From Metopolophium dirhodum (lineage: Eukaryota; Arthropoda; Insecta; Hemiptera; Aphididae): a DNA stretch of 64,000 nt. The translations under genes were made by a program, and so were the position numbers. This document shows positions 15,301-30,300 of the stretch, in pieces; the stretch's first letter is position 1, and the number at the start of each line of letters is the position of its first letter. The stretch is from NCBI RefSeq assembly GCF_019925205.1, contig NC_083562.1, positions 6,944,001 to 7,008,000 of the forward strand, in the 5' to 3' direction. The notes beneath the pieces were generated by a model, which had not been told where the DNA came from, did no database searches, and worked only from the letters and a program-made list of their open reading frames with translations.

Positions 15301-18300
15301 TATGCCGTGAAGTTGGCTCAACACCAGCATGCTCTTGTCTGCCAAACTATATAGGAAGACCACCAAACTGTCGCCCAGAATGTTCGATAAATGCTGAATG
15401 TCCAGGAAATCTTGCTTGCTTAAACGAACGATGCAAAGATCCTTGTCCTGGTTCTTGTGGGGTACACGCGACTTGTGTAACACGTAATCATAGACCACAG
15501 TGTACTTGTGAAACTGGATATACTGGAGATCCATTTGCTGGATGTTCCATAGTTCAACAAAGTAATATAAATATATATATTAACTGGTAGAATGTCTCTA
15601 TTTAAATAACTCTTGATGATTTATATTTGTTATAGTTCCTCCTACTGAAGGACCGAGGGATCCATGTAATCCGTCTCCATGTGGAGCTAATGCTATTTGT
15701 CGAGAAAAGAACGGTGCCGGTTCTTGTGTTTGTCTCCCTGAATATTTCGGTGATCCGTACACGGGATGTAGACCTGAATGTGTTACAAATGCAGATTGTG
15801 ATCGTACAAAAGCATGTGCAAATAACAAATGTAAGGATCCATGTCCTGGAACATGTGGCCTTAACGCAGAATGTAAAGTTCTAAACCACGCACCTTCGTG
15901 CAGTTGTATACCTGGATACACTGGTGATCCGTTGAGCATATGCCATGTTATACCCATAAGTAAGGATAAAATTTATTTTCTTATGAATAGTAATTATCAT
16001 ATATAAATATTTTGTTATGACTTCATTTTTTTAGCTGAAGCTACGCCGATAGATCCTTGTGTTCCATCACCATGTGGACCTAACAGTCAATGCAGAGAAC
16101 TAAACGATCATGCCGTTTGTTCTTGTTTAAGTTCTTTTATCGGTACACCCCCATCTTGTCGTCCTGAATGCGTTGTCAGTTCAGAGTGTAGTCAAAACAA
16201 AGCTTGTGTTAATCAAAAATGTAGCGACCCCTGCATTGGTACTTGCGGCCTGAATACAAGGTGTCAAGTAGTAAATCACAATCCCATTTGTAGCTGTTCC
16301 CCCGGATATACGGGCGATCCTTTTGCTTCTTGCAATAAAATACAACGTAAGAATTGTATAGTGAATGTTTGGTACTTTTTACTTGAAAATCTTTTGCATT
16401 TCTTTATTCTATTGCATGAAAAATATGATATATGTGATTTCTTGTATTACTGTCTGAAACTCTGTTGCATGTTTTTCTTTTTTTCTTTTTCTCACTTTAG
16501 CCACAACCACTCCTTCACCGCCTACAGCCCCTTGCTCTCCGTCACCTTGTGGACCTCACTCTCAATGTAGAGTGGTGAGCAATACAGCTGCATGTTCTTG
16601 TTTGCAAAACTACATTGGTCGGCCACCCAATTGTAGGCCTGAGTGTGTTATTAGCGCGGAATGTTCAAGTAACTTGGCATGTATCAATGAAAAATGTTCT
16701 GATCCATGCCCAGGATCATGTGGACAATATGCTCATTGTAGAGTCATCAATCACCACCCAGTTTGTACTTGTTTACCTGGGTACACTGGCGATGCGCTTA
16801 CATATTGCCAACTGTTACCTACCTGTAAGAACAAAGACTACTACTATGTACACGTTATACTTACGACATATATTATTAACTCAACGATAGATTAGTTTTA
16901 AATTTTAATAATACTTTAAATAAATAGAATATTTTTACGAGTATTTGTTTCAATGCATGTAGACCAACATATTTTTATTGACTTGTATAGCTACCGAAAG
17001 ATCACCAGAAGCTGTAGATCCTTGTTATCCATCACCGTGTGGTCTAAATTCAGATTGTGTCAACCGAAATGGAGTAGCTGCTTGTACGTGCTCTACAGGA
17101 TTCTTCGGTGATCCTTACACAGGATGCCGAAGAGAATGTGAAAACAACGACGATTGTAATTTGGCTTTGGCTTGTATTGGTTATAAATGCATAGATCCTT
17201 GTCCAGGAACATGTGGTTCTGAGGCATTATGTACAGTTGTGAAACATATACCTATTTGCTCTTGTCCACCATCTTTTACTGGTGATCCATTTACTTCTTG
17301 TCGTCCGATACCAGTTATCCGTTAGTATTTTTTTTTAATAATAAAACTGTATTTTAAAGCTAATAAAATATATTATATTTATAATTGTAATATTGTAACT
17401 ACAGCAACACAAAGAGAACCGATTGACCCATGCCATCCATCCCCGTGTGGACCTAACAGCCAGTGTCGTAAAATTAACGATCAAGCCGTTTGCTCTTGTT
17501 TACCAAATTATATGGGTAGTCCACCAGTATGTAGACCTGAATGTGTTGTCAGTTCAGAATGTCCTTTGGACAAAGCTTGTACAAATCAAAAATGTTTGGA
17601 TCCTTGTCCAAATACTTGCGGAATACAAGCCTTGTGTACTGTGAGAAATCATAACCCAATTTGTGCATGCCCAGCTGGATATTCTGGAGATCCGTTCTCA
17701 CATTGTGCCTTAATACGTAAGAATAAAAAATAAACTATAACTAAATGAGATAATTTTTATAATGTATTTTCAGCTACTACGCCAACACCTCCAGTAACCG
17801 AACGTCCAGCATCGTGTTATCCAACACCTTGTGGACCTAATTCACAATGCCAGATACAAAATGGAATCCCTGTATGCTCATGTCTACCAGACTTCATTGG
17901 CTCACCGCCTTCATGCAGACCTGAATGTGTTATAAGTGCTGAATGCCCAAGTCAATTGGCTTGTATGAACCAAAAATGCCGTGACCCATGTATGGGTTCA
18001 TGTGGATTAAATGCGAATTGCCACGTACTAAATCATATTCCAATTTGTACTTGTAATAATGGACTGACAGGAGATCCATTCGACTTTTGTACACAAATAC
18101 AAATAAGTATGTAAAATATTATTAGATTTAAACTAGATATTAAATTCTTATTAATATATATTTATATTTTCATAAAAGCTACCGAGAGACCATTAGCATC
18201 TGATCCTTGTAATCCATCACCTTGTGGGCCAAATGCGATCTGCAAAGGAAATGGAAATTGCGAGTGCTTGCCAGAATATACAGGAAACCCATATGAGAAT

Positions 18301-21300
18301 TGTCGTCCAGAGTGTGTGTTAAACACCGAATGTTCTAGAGACAAGGCATGTATGAGAAATAAATGTAGCGATCCATGTATTGGAACTTGCGGTCAAGGTG
18401 CCAATTGTGATGTAGTGAATCACATTCCAATTTGTTCATGCCCGACCAAATATTCAGGAGATCCGTTCACAATCTGTCGACCTGTTCCAGATGGTAAAAA
18501 TCAACAGTATTAATCTTATGCATAGTTGTTTAAAATTATAATTTTTTTTGATTTATTTAGATGTTCCTGTATCAAGTGACCCGTGTAGTCCATCACCGTG
18601 TGGTGCTTATAGCCAATGTCGAAACTCAGATAATCATGCAGTGTGTTCTTGTTTACCAAATTACATTGGTGCACCACCATCATGCCGCCCAGAATGTACT
18701 GTCAGCTCTGAATGTAATCCAGACAAAGCATGTGTAAACATGAAATGTATCAACCCGTGTGTAGGGGCTTGTGGTTCTGGAGCTAGATGTGAAGTAATTA
18801 ATCATAGCCCAATCTGCAGTTGTAGAGAAGGACAAACTGGAGATCCATTCCGAAGCTGTTATACGATACAAAGTAAATACTAACAAATTATTTATTCATT
18901 GTTCAACATAAATTGTATTTATTTATTAACATTTTCAGAACCAGTTCTTCCACCTCAAAACGATCCACCGAAACTTCCCTGTGTCCCTTCACCATGTGGT
19001 CCGAATTCTCAATGTATAGCTTCGGGAAATAACCCATCATGTTCATGTTTACCATCTTATATTGGTGCTCCACCAAATTGTCGACCAGAATGTATAATAA
19101 ACCCAGATTGTCCATCAACTCTTGCTTGCATTAATAACAAATGTAGAGATCCGTGTCCAGGATCTTGCGGAAGTGATGCCCATTGCCAAGTTGTTAATCA
19201 TGCAGTTTCGTGTCTATGTCCCTCTGGATTTACAGGAAATCCATTTGTTCAATGTATTTATCAACAAGGTATGTTACTATCAATAGATTTAGCTAAATTA
19301 TTACTAAATTTCTTTTACATATTTAGAAAATTTAAATCCATGTGAACCATCTCCATGTGGTGCAAATGCAATATGTAAACAACAAGATGGTGCCGGATCT
19401 TGTTCTTGCATTAATGATTATTATGGAAACCCATATGAGGGTTGCCGACCTGAATGTATTCACAGTTCGGACTGTCCAACAAATAAGGCATGTATTGGAA
19501 ATAAATGTGTGGATCCTTGTCCTGGTGTATGTGGAGTAGATGCTGTTTGCACGGTTATTAGTCATGTGCCAACTTGCAACTGTATATCTGGGTATATAGG
19601 AAATCCATTTACGTACTGCCAACCTCAACCTCCAAGTAAAATATTTATTTTTCAACTTTTGATAAATAATATTTTTAAATTGTTAAATATTTATATTACT
19701 AGCAACTCAAGCCACAGTGTATGACCCTTGTCATCCATCACCTTGCGGCCCTAACAGCCAATGTAAAAATGTAAACCAACAAGGAGTATGTTCTTGTCAA
19801 ATAGAATACCAAGGGACTCCGCCAAATTGTAGACCAGAGTGTGTGGTAAACAACGAATGCCCATCGAATAGAGCTTGTCATAAATTCAAATGCACAGACC
19901 CTTGTCCTGGAACGTGTGGACTAAATGCTCGTTGTGAAGTTATTAATCACAGTCCAATTTGCACATGTTCACCTGGTTTAATTGGAGATCCTTTCACAAG
20001 ATGTTATCCCCAACCAGGTTAGATATTAATTTATAATCTTAATTTTATATTTAGAATACAAAATCATTAACTGTTGTACTCAGTTTGTGTTTAAAGTTTG
20101 TCTATATAGTATATATGAATAAAATACTTAATTTACTGTTTATCACACAGTGAAACCACTAGATGAACCGGTGATACCTACAAATCCTTGTATTCCCTCG
20201 CCATGTGGACCGAATTCTGAATGTAGACCAGTTGGAAATCAACCATCATGTTCGTGTCGAACAAATTACGTCGGTGCTCCGCCAAATTGTCGACCCGAAT
20301 GTTCCGTTAATTCTGACTGTCCTTCCATGTTATCTTGTATATCAGATAAATGTAGAGATCCATGTTATGGATCTTGTGGTTTAAATACAGACTGTAGAGT
20401 TCAAAATCATATACCAACTTGTACATGTATCACTGGACACAATGGTGATCCATTTACGCAATGTATTCCAATAATAGGTACAATAATAATTTACTTATAA
20501 TTCTCAATATATTTGATTATTTACTATTATAATTTTAAAATATTATTTTTAGAACAACCAACACTAGCCACGCCTACCGATCCATGTAATCCATCACCGT
20601 GTGGATCCAATACTCAATGTTACAATGGAGTTTGTAAATGTCTGACAAACTATTTTGGAGATCCATTAATAGGTTGTCGGCCTGAGTGTACAATGAACAC
20701 GGATTGTCCTAGAAATAAAGCATGTTTAAACCAAAAGTGTCAGGATCCTTGTCCAGGCACTTGTGGTCAAGGTGCCATATGTGATGTCATTAACCATATT
20801 CCAACCTGCAGTTGCCCAACTGGTACAGCTGGCGACGCATTTGTTATTTGTAGACCCGTTAAAGTTCAAGGTATAAATCAAATTATATTAACAAAAAAAA
20901 AAAAAAAATGATAATTACATAAATGTTCTTATAGACGAACCATCTAGAGACCCATGTAATCCTTCTCCATGTGGGCCAAACAGCGTTTGTCGTGTAGTAG
21001 AAGGACATGCTGTCTGTTCCTGTCAAAATAGTATGATCGGTTCACCACCTTCTTGTCGACCAGAATGTGTTGTTAGTGCAGAGTGTCCTTTAACCCAAGC
21101 ATGTCTCATGAGCAAATGCCGTGATCCATGTCCTGGAACTTGTGGCCACCTTGCTAACTGTAAAGTAGTAAATCATAGTCCTATTTGTACTTGTCCACCA
21201 CAGCATAGCGGAGATCCATTTAGGAGTTGTTATCCTGTTCAAGGTAAAATATTTATTGAAGATAATATTTAAATTTTATATTTAAAACACTATATTAACT

Positions 21301-24300
21301 TATTCCAGAAATAAGACCCACACCATCAGCTGATCCAATTAATGTTTGTGTCCCATCACCGTGTGGACCCAACTCTGAGTGTAGAGATCGTGGAGGAGCA
21401 CCGGCGTGCTCGTGCTTGTCAAATTATGTTGGAACGCCACCATCGTGCAGACCGGAATGTACAATTAATCCAGAATGTCCTAGCCATTTATCATGTATTA
21501 ATCAAAAGTGTACAGACCCTTGCCCTGGTTCATGTGGCTCAAATGCTGCATGTTCTGTGATTAATCACACTCCCATGTGTTCTTGCAATAATGGATTTAC
21601 TGGAGATCCGTTTACTTATTGTCAATCAGTCCCGGGTAAGATTTTAACATATTTGCATGAATATGCTTTGCACATTTGAGTTTAAACACGCAATATTATT
21701 TAAAATGAACAATTTTTTTTTTATAATGCTTGCTTCATTAACATATGTTTTTAGTATCTATTGATGTATTTTTGATTCATGGTTTATATCGAAAAATTAA
21801 AAATAACAATATAAGTACACAGTAACTTAAATTAATATTTCACAAATAACTTATCATAGCCCATATTAAAATTTTAAAACATTAATAATAAAAATCACGA
21901 CTTTGACACTATCACTTGATAAGCATTTTTTTTTTCAATAACATATTAAAATAATTTCCCATTTATTAATAAAGCTAATGTATAATAAAATATCTAAAAA
22001 ATTACTACCATTATTAATACTTTCTCCCAATCAACGGTTGAGCAGATTAGTTTTAATGAGTCATATAATCATTTAATAAAAATACATTTTACTAGAATAT
22101 ATCACCCCTCTCTACCCCCCCCCCCCCCCAAAAAAAACAATACATAAACATCATAAAATTATATAATCATAAATATAATGCAATGAAAATATAAGCATTA
22201 AAGTTAATCATACATGAACATTAATGTAGTCTTAAAATGGATGGCATGCTGTCATTGAATTTTAATCGAGTATAATACTATTTTATTTTACATAATTTCC
22301 TAAAAAAATGTTTGCTTAGTGCATGAACAAATTTTTAAAAGAATGAATTAAATATGTTTAAAATCAAGAGTATATATGTTGCATCTTGTGAGCATGATAA
22401 GAGTTCTATTTAATAATTTTAAGTTGAATTGTATATACATTTCTTGAGCTTTGAATGTTAAATTTTAAATCTATATACTATGACTTTTGTTCTGTAGTCG
22501 AATAATTTTGTATGCACTAAATTTTGATTCAAGTATTTCAGTACGTCTTAAAATGTATATAAGGTTACTTATTTATGTTTGCATGTAATTTAGGATCGTT
22601 TGAAAATACTTTTCATGACATTATATTGCAAAAGTAATATTCGGTAGTATTTAAAAAACATATTTATCTATATTTAAGCTAGAGACGTTGAATTTACCTG
22701 ATATGTATTAAGTTACTTAATAATACTTTAATTGTATTTATTTATAAGTAAATAGAATAGTAATTAATATTTAGTAACTCAAGTTGAATATGTTTAGTTT
22801 GTTACTAATTAAATTTAAGATCGGTAAGTCATTTTTAGTACATAAGTTATAAAAATTAACTAAATGTTTTCAGAATATATAGAGGTAAGAAAATCTTTTC
22901 GAGTTGTTTATACCTTAAGTATTACGATGCCATGATAATTATTGTTTTAGACCTAACATAGGTAATTCTTTCCAAAACGATGTTGATTATATTATCTGCT
23001 CAATTTTTGAATAGCTATCACTAATCATGTAACAGATGTAAAAGAAGAGTTAGAGCTTACTAAATAATTGTATAACAATAAACTTATATTAAATGGTGAG
23101 TACTACTAATAGAGTTATTTAATACCTCCTTGTGGCTTTATCTCCAAATAATAATATTATTTTTGAAATTATAATTATAGTGTTACCAGTATACCAAGAA
23201 CCTCTAAACCCATGCATTCCTTCCCCCTGTGGAATGAACGCTATATGCAAAGAGTATAATGGTGCTGGTTCGTGTAGTTGTTTACCAGAATATAATGGAA
23301 ATCCATATGAAGGCTGTAGGCCAGAATGTGTTATAAACTCTGACTGCACACCTCAAAAAGCTTGTGTGAAAAATAAATGTCAAAATCCGTGCGCTGGAAC
23401 TTGTGGTCAAAACGCAGAATGCTACGTGACTAATCATTTGCCATCTTGTACTTGTATACCAGGTTTTACTGGTGATCCATATAAGTACTGCATCCTAGCT
23501 CCACCACCACAACGTATGTATTATAATTAGGTGTATGAGTGTATTATATTTGTATATAGGGAATAAATCATACTAATTATAATATATATGTAGAACCACA
23601 AGCGGATCCAATTAATCCTTGTGTTCCATCACCATGTGGACCAAACAGTCAATGTAAGGAAATAAATTACCAAGCAGTTTGTTCATGCCTACAATCATAT
23701 GTGGGGAGTCCTCCAAACTGTAGACCAGAGTGTGTTGTCAACTCAGAATGTGGCAAACCCAAAGCGTGCCGAAATTTAAAATGCGTTGACCCTTGTTTAA
23801 ATGCTTGTGGGTCTAATTCAAAATGTAAAGTAATAAATCATAGCCCCATGTGTTCGTGCAAAGAAGGATTTACTGGTGATCCATTTTCAAGCTGTTATGC
23901 TATACAATGTAAGTTTAACTTTTCTTCATTATTTAATCATAGATTTAAAAATATTTTTCACTTATCCTTATTATTCTTACAACATGATATTTATTAATCA
24001 AATAACTTAAATTTTAACAGACTTGCCATCACCACCAGTACAAAATGAACCAATTAACCCATGTATACCATCACCATGTGGCCTATACTCATATTGTAAA
24101 GATTCCAATGGATATCCTTCTTGTTCCTGCCAAGAAAATTATATTGGTTCCCCGCCAAATTGTAGACCCGAATGTACAATAAACGAAGAATGTCCAAAAG
24201 ATAAGGCTTGTATGAAACAAAAATGCCAAGACCCATGTCCAGGATCATGTGGTGTTAATGCTAATTGTAACGTTTATAATCATAACCCAATATGCTCGTG

Positions 24301-27300
24301 TATTGAAGGTTATACAGGAGATCCGTTTACCAGTTGCTATATAAAACCAACATCTCGTAAGTATTTTTTTTTACTTTAGACTGTAGACTATATGATTAGG
24401 TGTATCAAAGCATTTATAATACATTTTAATAATTTTAATTCATAGCTCCTAAGCCGCAATATGATGATCCATGTAACCCATCCCCATGTGGATCAAATGC
24501 ATTATGTAATAATGGTGTTTGCTCCTGCTTGAGTGAATATCAAGGCGATCCATACTCTGGCTGTCGTCCAGAATGTATTTTAAATACAGATTGTCCCATT
24601 ATTAAAGCGTGCATCAATAATAAATGTAAAAATCCATGCCAAGGAACATGTGGATTAAATGCAATTTGTAATGTTTACAATCATATTCCGATGTGTACGT
24701 GTCCACAAGGCATGAATGGAAATGCATTTATTCAATGCATACCTATTCAAGGTAAAAAAAATGTACTATTCAACACGAAAAAATATAGTCACCTAGTTTA
24801 AATATTATGTTTATTCAATAACATAATTATAAATACAAATATATTTATATAATTTCAGCATCCGTTGAAGTTATCAACCCATGTGCTCCATCTCCTTGCG
24901 GACCAAATAGCCAGTGTAAACAAGTGAATGGTGTAGCGGTGTGTTCATGCATATCTGGATACTTGGGTGCACCACCTTTATGTAGACCTGAATGTACAAT
25001 AAATTCTGACTGTGGTCTAAACGAAGCTTGTTCAAATCAAAAGTGTCGAAATCCATGTCCTAGTATTTGTGGAATTAGTGCAAAATGCCAAGTCATAAAT
25101 CATAATCCAATTTGTAGTTGTCCACCAGGATTAATTGGTGATCCATTTACAAGATGTTATAATAAACGTATGTAATAAAAAAAGATAAAATATATTTATA
25201 TTAATTAAAAGAATATTATTAATAATTACATTTAAAATGTAGCTGCCGATTTACCACAATACGTTGGTAATCCTTGCGTTCCGTCTCCTTGTGGACCGAA
25301 TTCGCAGTGTAAGGTTCAAGGCGAATCGCCATCATGCTCATGCCTACCTAATTTCATCGGATCACCTCCAAATTGCAAGCCGGAATGTATTACCAATAGC
25401 GAGTGCTCATATAATTTAGCTTGTGCTAATATGAAATGTAAAGATCCTTGTCCAGGTTCGTGTGCCCCAAATGCTGAATGCCATGTAGTAAGCCATTCGC
25501 CAATATGCAAATGTCCAATTGGATACGTAGGAGATCCGTTCACGCAATGCATTGTACAACAAGGTAAAATTATAGTATAAAATAATTATTATCTTCTTAA
25601 ATTAATTATACTTTTCTATTCAGCTGATCCATTACCACAAGAGTATTTAAATCCATGTGTACCATCCCCCTGTGGAACAAATGCAATTTGTAAAGAACAA
25701 AATGGAGCTGGATCGTGTACGTGCTTGCCCGAATACTATGGAAATCCATATGAAGGATGTAGACCGGAATGTGTTTTGAATACAGACTGCGCGTCAAACA
25801 AAGCTTGCTCTAATTACAAGTGTAAAAACCCATGTCCAGGAACATGTGGTCAAAATGCAGAATGTCAAGTAGTTAATCATTTGCCCATGTGTTCTTGCTA
25901 TCAAGGATATACTGGTGATCCATTTAGATACTGTCATCAAATACCTCCTCCACAACGTATGTTGATACATGTTAATATCATTATTATTTGTAACTAAATT
26001 AATATACTTATATATATCTGATTATTTTTAATAGAAACTGAAATCGAACCAATTAACCCATGTTCACCTTCTCCGTGTGGGCCAAATAGTCAATGTCGGG
26101 AAATTAACCATCAAGCTGTTTGCTCATGCCTTCCGACGTACGTAGGGAGCCCGCCTGGATGTAGACCAGAATGTGTAACAAACTCAGAGTGTGCTTCGAG
26201 TAAAGCATGCATAAAACAGAAGTGTTCAAATCCTTGTCCAGAACCATGTGGACAAAATTCAAACTGCAAAGTTATCAACCACAGTCCTGTGTGTTCGTGT
26301 ATCAATGGTTTTACTGGAGATCCATTTATTCGCTGTTATCAAATACCTCCACCTCCACCACAGTTTGATCCAGTTTATGTAAACCCTTGCGTTCCATCAC
26401 CATGTGGTCCTTATTCTCAATGTAGAGAACAGAATGGCTATCCATCATGTTCATGTTTAGCTGAATACATAGGAAGTCCTCCAAATTGCCGTTATGAATG
26501 TACAATTAATGCAGAATGCCCCAGAGATAAGGCGTGTATGAAGCAAAAATGTCAAGATCCGTGCCCTGGGTCATGTGGTGTAAACGCTTTATGCAATGTG
26601 GTAAACCATACACCAATTTGCTTGTGTCCTGATAACTATGAAGGCAATCCTTTTGAAAATTGCAGGCCAAAACCCATGGATGGTAAATTTCAATACATCA
26701 TAATATTTAATTTAATTAAACTTAAAATAATCAAATTATATAGTTCCAGAACCAGTGTATTCAGACCCATGTAATCCATCGCCTTGTGGTCCTAATTCTG
26801 ATTGCTATAATGGTGTTTGTAAATGTAAACCTGAATTCCAAGGTGATCCATACTCTGGATGCAGACCTGAATGTGTACTAAATAACGATTGTCCCAGAAA
26901 CAAAGCATGCATAAAAAATAAATGCAAAGACCCATGCCCTGGAACCTGTGGAACGAATGCTATCTGTGAAGTTTATAATCATATACCAATGTGTAGATGT
27001 CCTAATGGAATGTATGGAAATGCTTTTATCAATTGTTTAGTACAACAAGGTGAGTTTAATAATAAATATGAAACATACAGTTTGAGTTTCTATAATTCAT
27101 TCTTATTTAAAAGATATTATCCCAGTAACGAATGCAAATCCATGCTATCCAACTCCATGTGGACCTAACAGTCAATGCCGAGAAATAAATGGACAAGCTG
27201 TATGTTCGTGTACAATTGGCTATTTAGGAGTACCGCCATCGTGTAGACCAGAATGTACAATAAATTCTGATTGTAACTTAAACGAAGCATGTTCAAACCA

Positions 27301-30300
27301 AAAATGTCTTGATCCATGCCGTGGTGTTTGTGGAATAGGAGCGATCTGCCGTGTATATAACCATAAACCTATCTGTAGTTGTCCTCCAGGACAGACAGGA
27401 AATCCATTTTCTAATTGCCGTCCAATACGTAAGTAAAAAATTATAAAAATTTTATTTAGTTTTATTAAATTATTTTTTAAATTATTTGCTAATCTGTCTC
27501 CAAATATTTTATTAACTATGTATTTATATAACTTCTTATTTGATTTTTTTTTTAAGCGGTTCAAGACCCGATACCTGTAGAACATCCATGTGTTCCTTCT
27601 CCGTGTGGGCCCAATTCGCAATGCCAAATTAAAGGACAGTCGCCTTCGTGTTCTTGTTTACCTGAATTTATTGGTTCACCACCGAACTGCAAACCCGAGT
27701 GCATTAGTAATGGAGAATGTCCATATCATTTAGCATGTAAAAATATGAAATGTAAAGACCCTTGTCCTGGTACCTGTGGACAAAACGCACAATGTAACGT
27801 AGTAAGTCACTCTCCTCAGTGTACCTGCTATCCAGGGTATATTGGAGATCCTTTCACGCAATGCACAATACAACAAGGTAAATATAAAATATAAATATGA
27901 TCATTACAATTGTAATTTTATATAATTTTTATTAGAAAATCATATATTTATTATTGTTGTTATGTGTTTATTAAATTACAGCAGAACCAATAGAAGAGAC
28001 CCTGAACCCTTGTATTCCATCACCTTGTGGAGCAAATGCTATTTGCAAAGAGCGAAATGGCGCTGGATCCTGTAGTTGCTTACAAGAGTATTTTGGAAAT
28101 CCTTATGAACTCTGTAGACCCGAGTGTACAGTTAACACTGATTGCCCATCGAATAAAGCTTGTATGGGAAATAAATGCTTAGATCCATGTCCAGGAACAT
28201 GTGCCCAATCCGCAATTTGTCACGTTTACAACCATTCACCGACATGCTCGTGTAATTATGGATACACAGGAGATCCGTATAAATATTGCAGTATAATTCC
28301 AACTCCACGTAAGTTATTTCAATATTTATTATTAACCTTATGTGTATATATTTTTTTATCGTAGTATAATATTATAGAATTCACTTTTATTCCTCATACT
28401 TAACTGTACCTAACGCATGCATTTCATTTCTAGAGGTTATACGTACAATAATGATTTACCATAACTTCTTGATAACTTTTAGCAATCCAAAATGAACCAA
28501 TAAACCCGTGTTCACCTTCTCCATGTGGACCACACAGTCAATGTCGAGAAGTCAACTTCCAAGCCGTATGTTCATGTTTATCGAACTATATTGGAAGTCC
28601 GCCAAATTGTCGTCCTGAATGTCTCATCAGTCAGGATTGTTCACAAAATCTTGCATGCATAAATCAACACTGTATCGATCCTTGCATTGGACAATGTGGT
28701 CAAAATACACAATGTAAGACTATCAAACATCGACCAATATGTACATGTAGCCCTGGATATACTGGAGACCCGTTCTCCAGATGTTATCTAATTCCACCGT
28801 TACCACCACCACCACAAGATGAACCAATACCAACAAATCCTTGTGTGCCGTCTCCGTGTGGACCATATTCTGAGTGTAAAAACTACGGAAATTATCCTTC
28901 ATGTAGTTGTCAACCACAATACACGGGAAGTCCGCCAAATTGTAGACCAGAGTGTACGATCAATGCAGAATGTCCAAGCAATAATGCGTGCATGAAAGAG
29001 AAATGTCGAGATCCATGTCCTGGTTCATGTGGAATTGGATCAGTTTGTAACGTATTGAATCACGTTCCTATTTGTCAATGCCCTGATGGATTCACTGGTG
29101 ATCCATTTGTGAGTTGTTATCTGAAACCCCAAGCTCCTATTGCTGACGTAGAAACAGACCCATGTAGTCCATCCCCGTGTGGTACAAACGCAATATGTAA
29201 TAATGGACTTTGTACATGTCTTCCTGAATACCACGGAGATCCATATACTGGGTGTAGACCAGAATGTGTTCTTAACGACGAATGCTCAAGGGATAAAGCT
29301 TGCATTCGAAATAAATGTATAAATCCATGTCCAGGGACGTGTGGCTACAATGCCATATGTGAAGTATATAATCATATACCCATGTGTCGATGTCCAGAAG
29401 GATTAGCAGGTGATGCCTTTACTCAATGTCAACCAATATTACAAGGTATGTGAACGTATATATATTATAATATATTCATATGTTATTAAATATTAATGCA
29501 ACTATAAGAATATTGAATGTTTCGAATTTCATTTAACCATTTTTTTAATTTTTAGATCCAATTATTAATCAGCCATGTAATCCATCACCTTGTGGACCCA
29601 ACAGTCAATGTAGGGAAATGAACAATCAAGCAGTATGTTCTTGTATCGTGGGATATGTGGGTAGCCCACCATCGTGTAGACCAGAATGCACAATTAATGC
29701 GGATTGCTATTTGACCGAAGCTTGTTCAAACCAAAAGTGTAGAAATCCTTGTATAGGAACGTGTGGTGTTGGAGCTAAATGCCAGGTTATAAATCATAAG
29801 CCTATATGTAGCTGTCCACCAAGCATGACTGGTGATCCATTTGTACGCTGCCATGCCATATGTAAGTTAATACAATTGCAATACTTCTGTAACGTCTCCT
29901 CTTGACCTATCGCTCTTACTACTCTTTAGGTGTCGTTCTATTTATATAAACGAGGTCTCGGAGACTTGACCTCGATGTGTGATATTATTACTAGGAAACA
30001 GGGTTACCTTATGTGAAGCAAAATACTCAACGTATATATATATATATATATATATGTTATTAGATATTAATGTATTATTATTACTACAAAATCGAATCTT
30101 ATAATATATCGAACATCAAATAATATGTATTAGGTATACTTATAAATTATAACTGAGGGTTACCGGTCGGGCCATAATGTGTCTTGGGTGCCAATAGCCA
30201 ATGTGGGTTGAGCTGGTCGTCCGCGGGTCCTCTTCAGGTCGTTTTCACCCATCGACCTCCACTATCGGCCATCCTCTATGACTCTTCATTCTCGACCATC

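Larger units (their letters stand above)
6052..16824 (+). repeat. triplet array: eight X-Y-Z units of EGF-DPY-EGF exons
   Basis: Units are 6052-7208, 7549-8651, 8919-10269, 10535-11664, 11805-12987, 13075-14204, 14283-15561 and 15636-16824. In each, the first exon ends its leading EGF in G-(D/N)-P-Y-x-x-C and the next two in G-x-P-P-x-C. From 10535 the signatures sharpen: X ..NGAGSC..GDPYxGC, Y YSQCRxVNxHAVCSC, Z ..TPxCSC..GRPPxC. Earlier units are more diverged. Confidence 0.85.
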
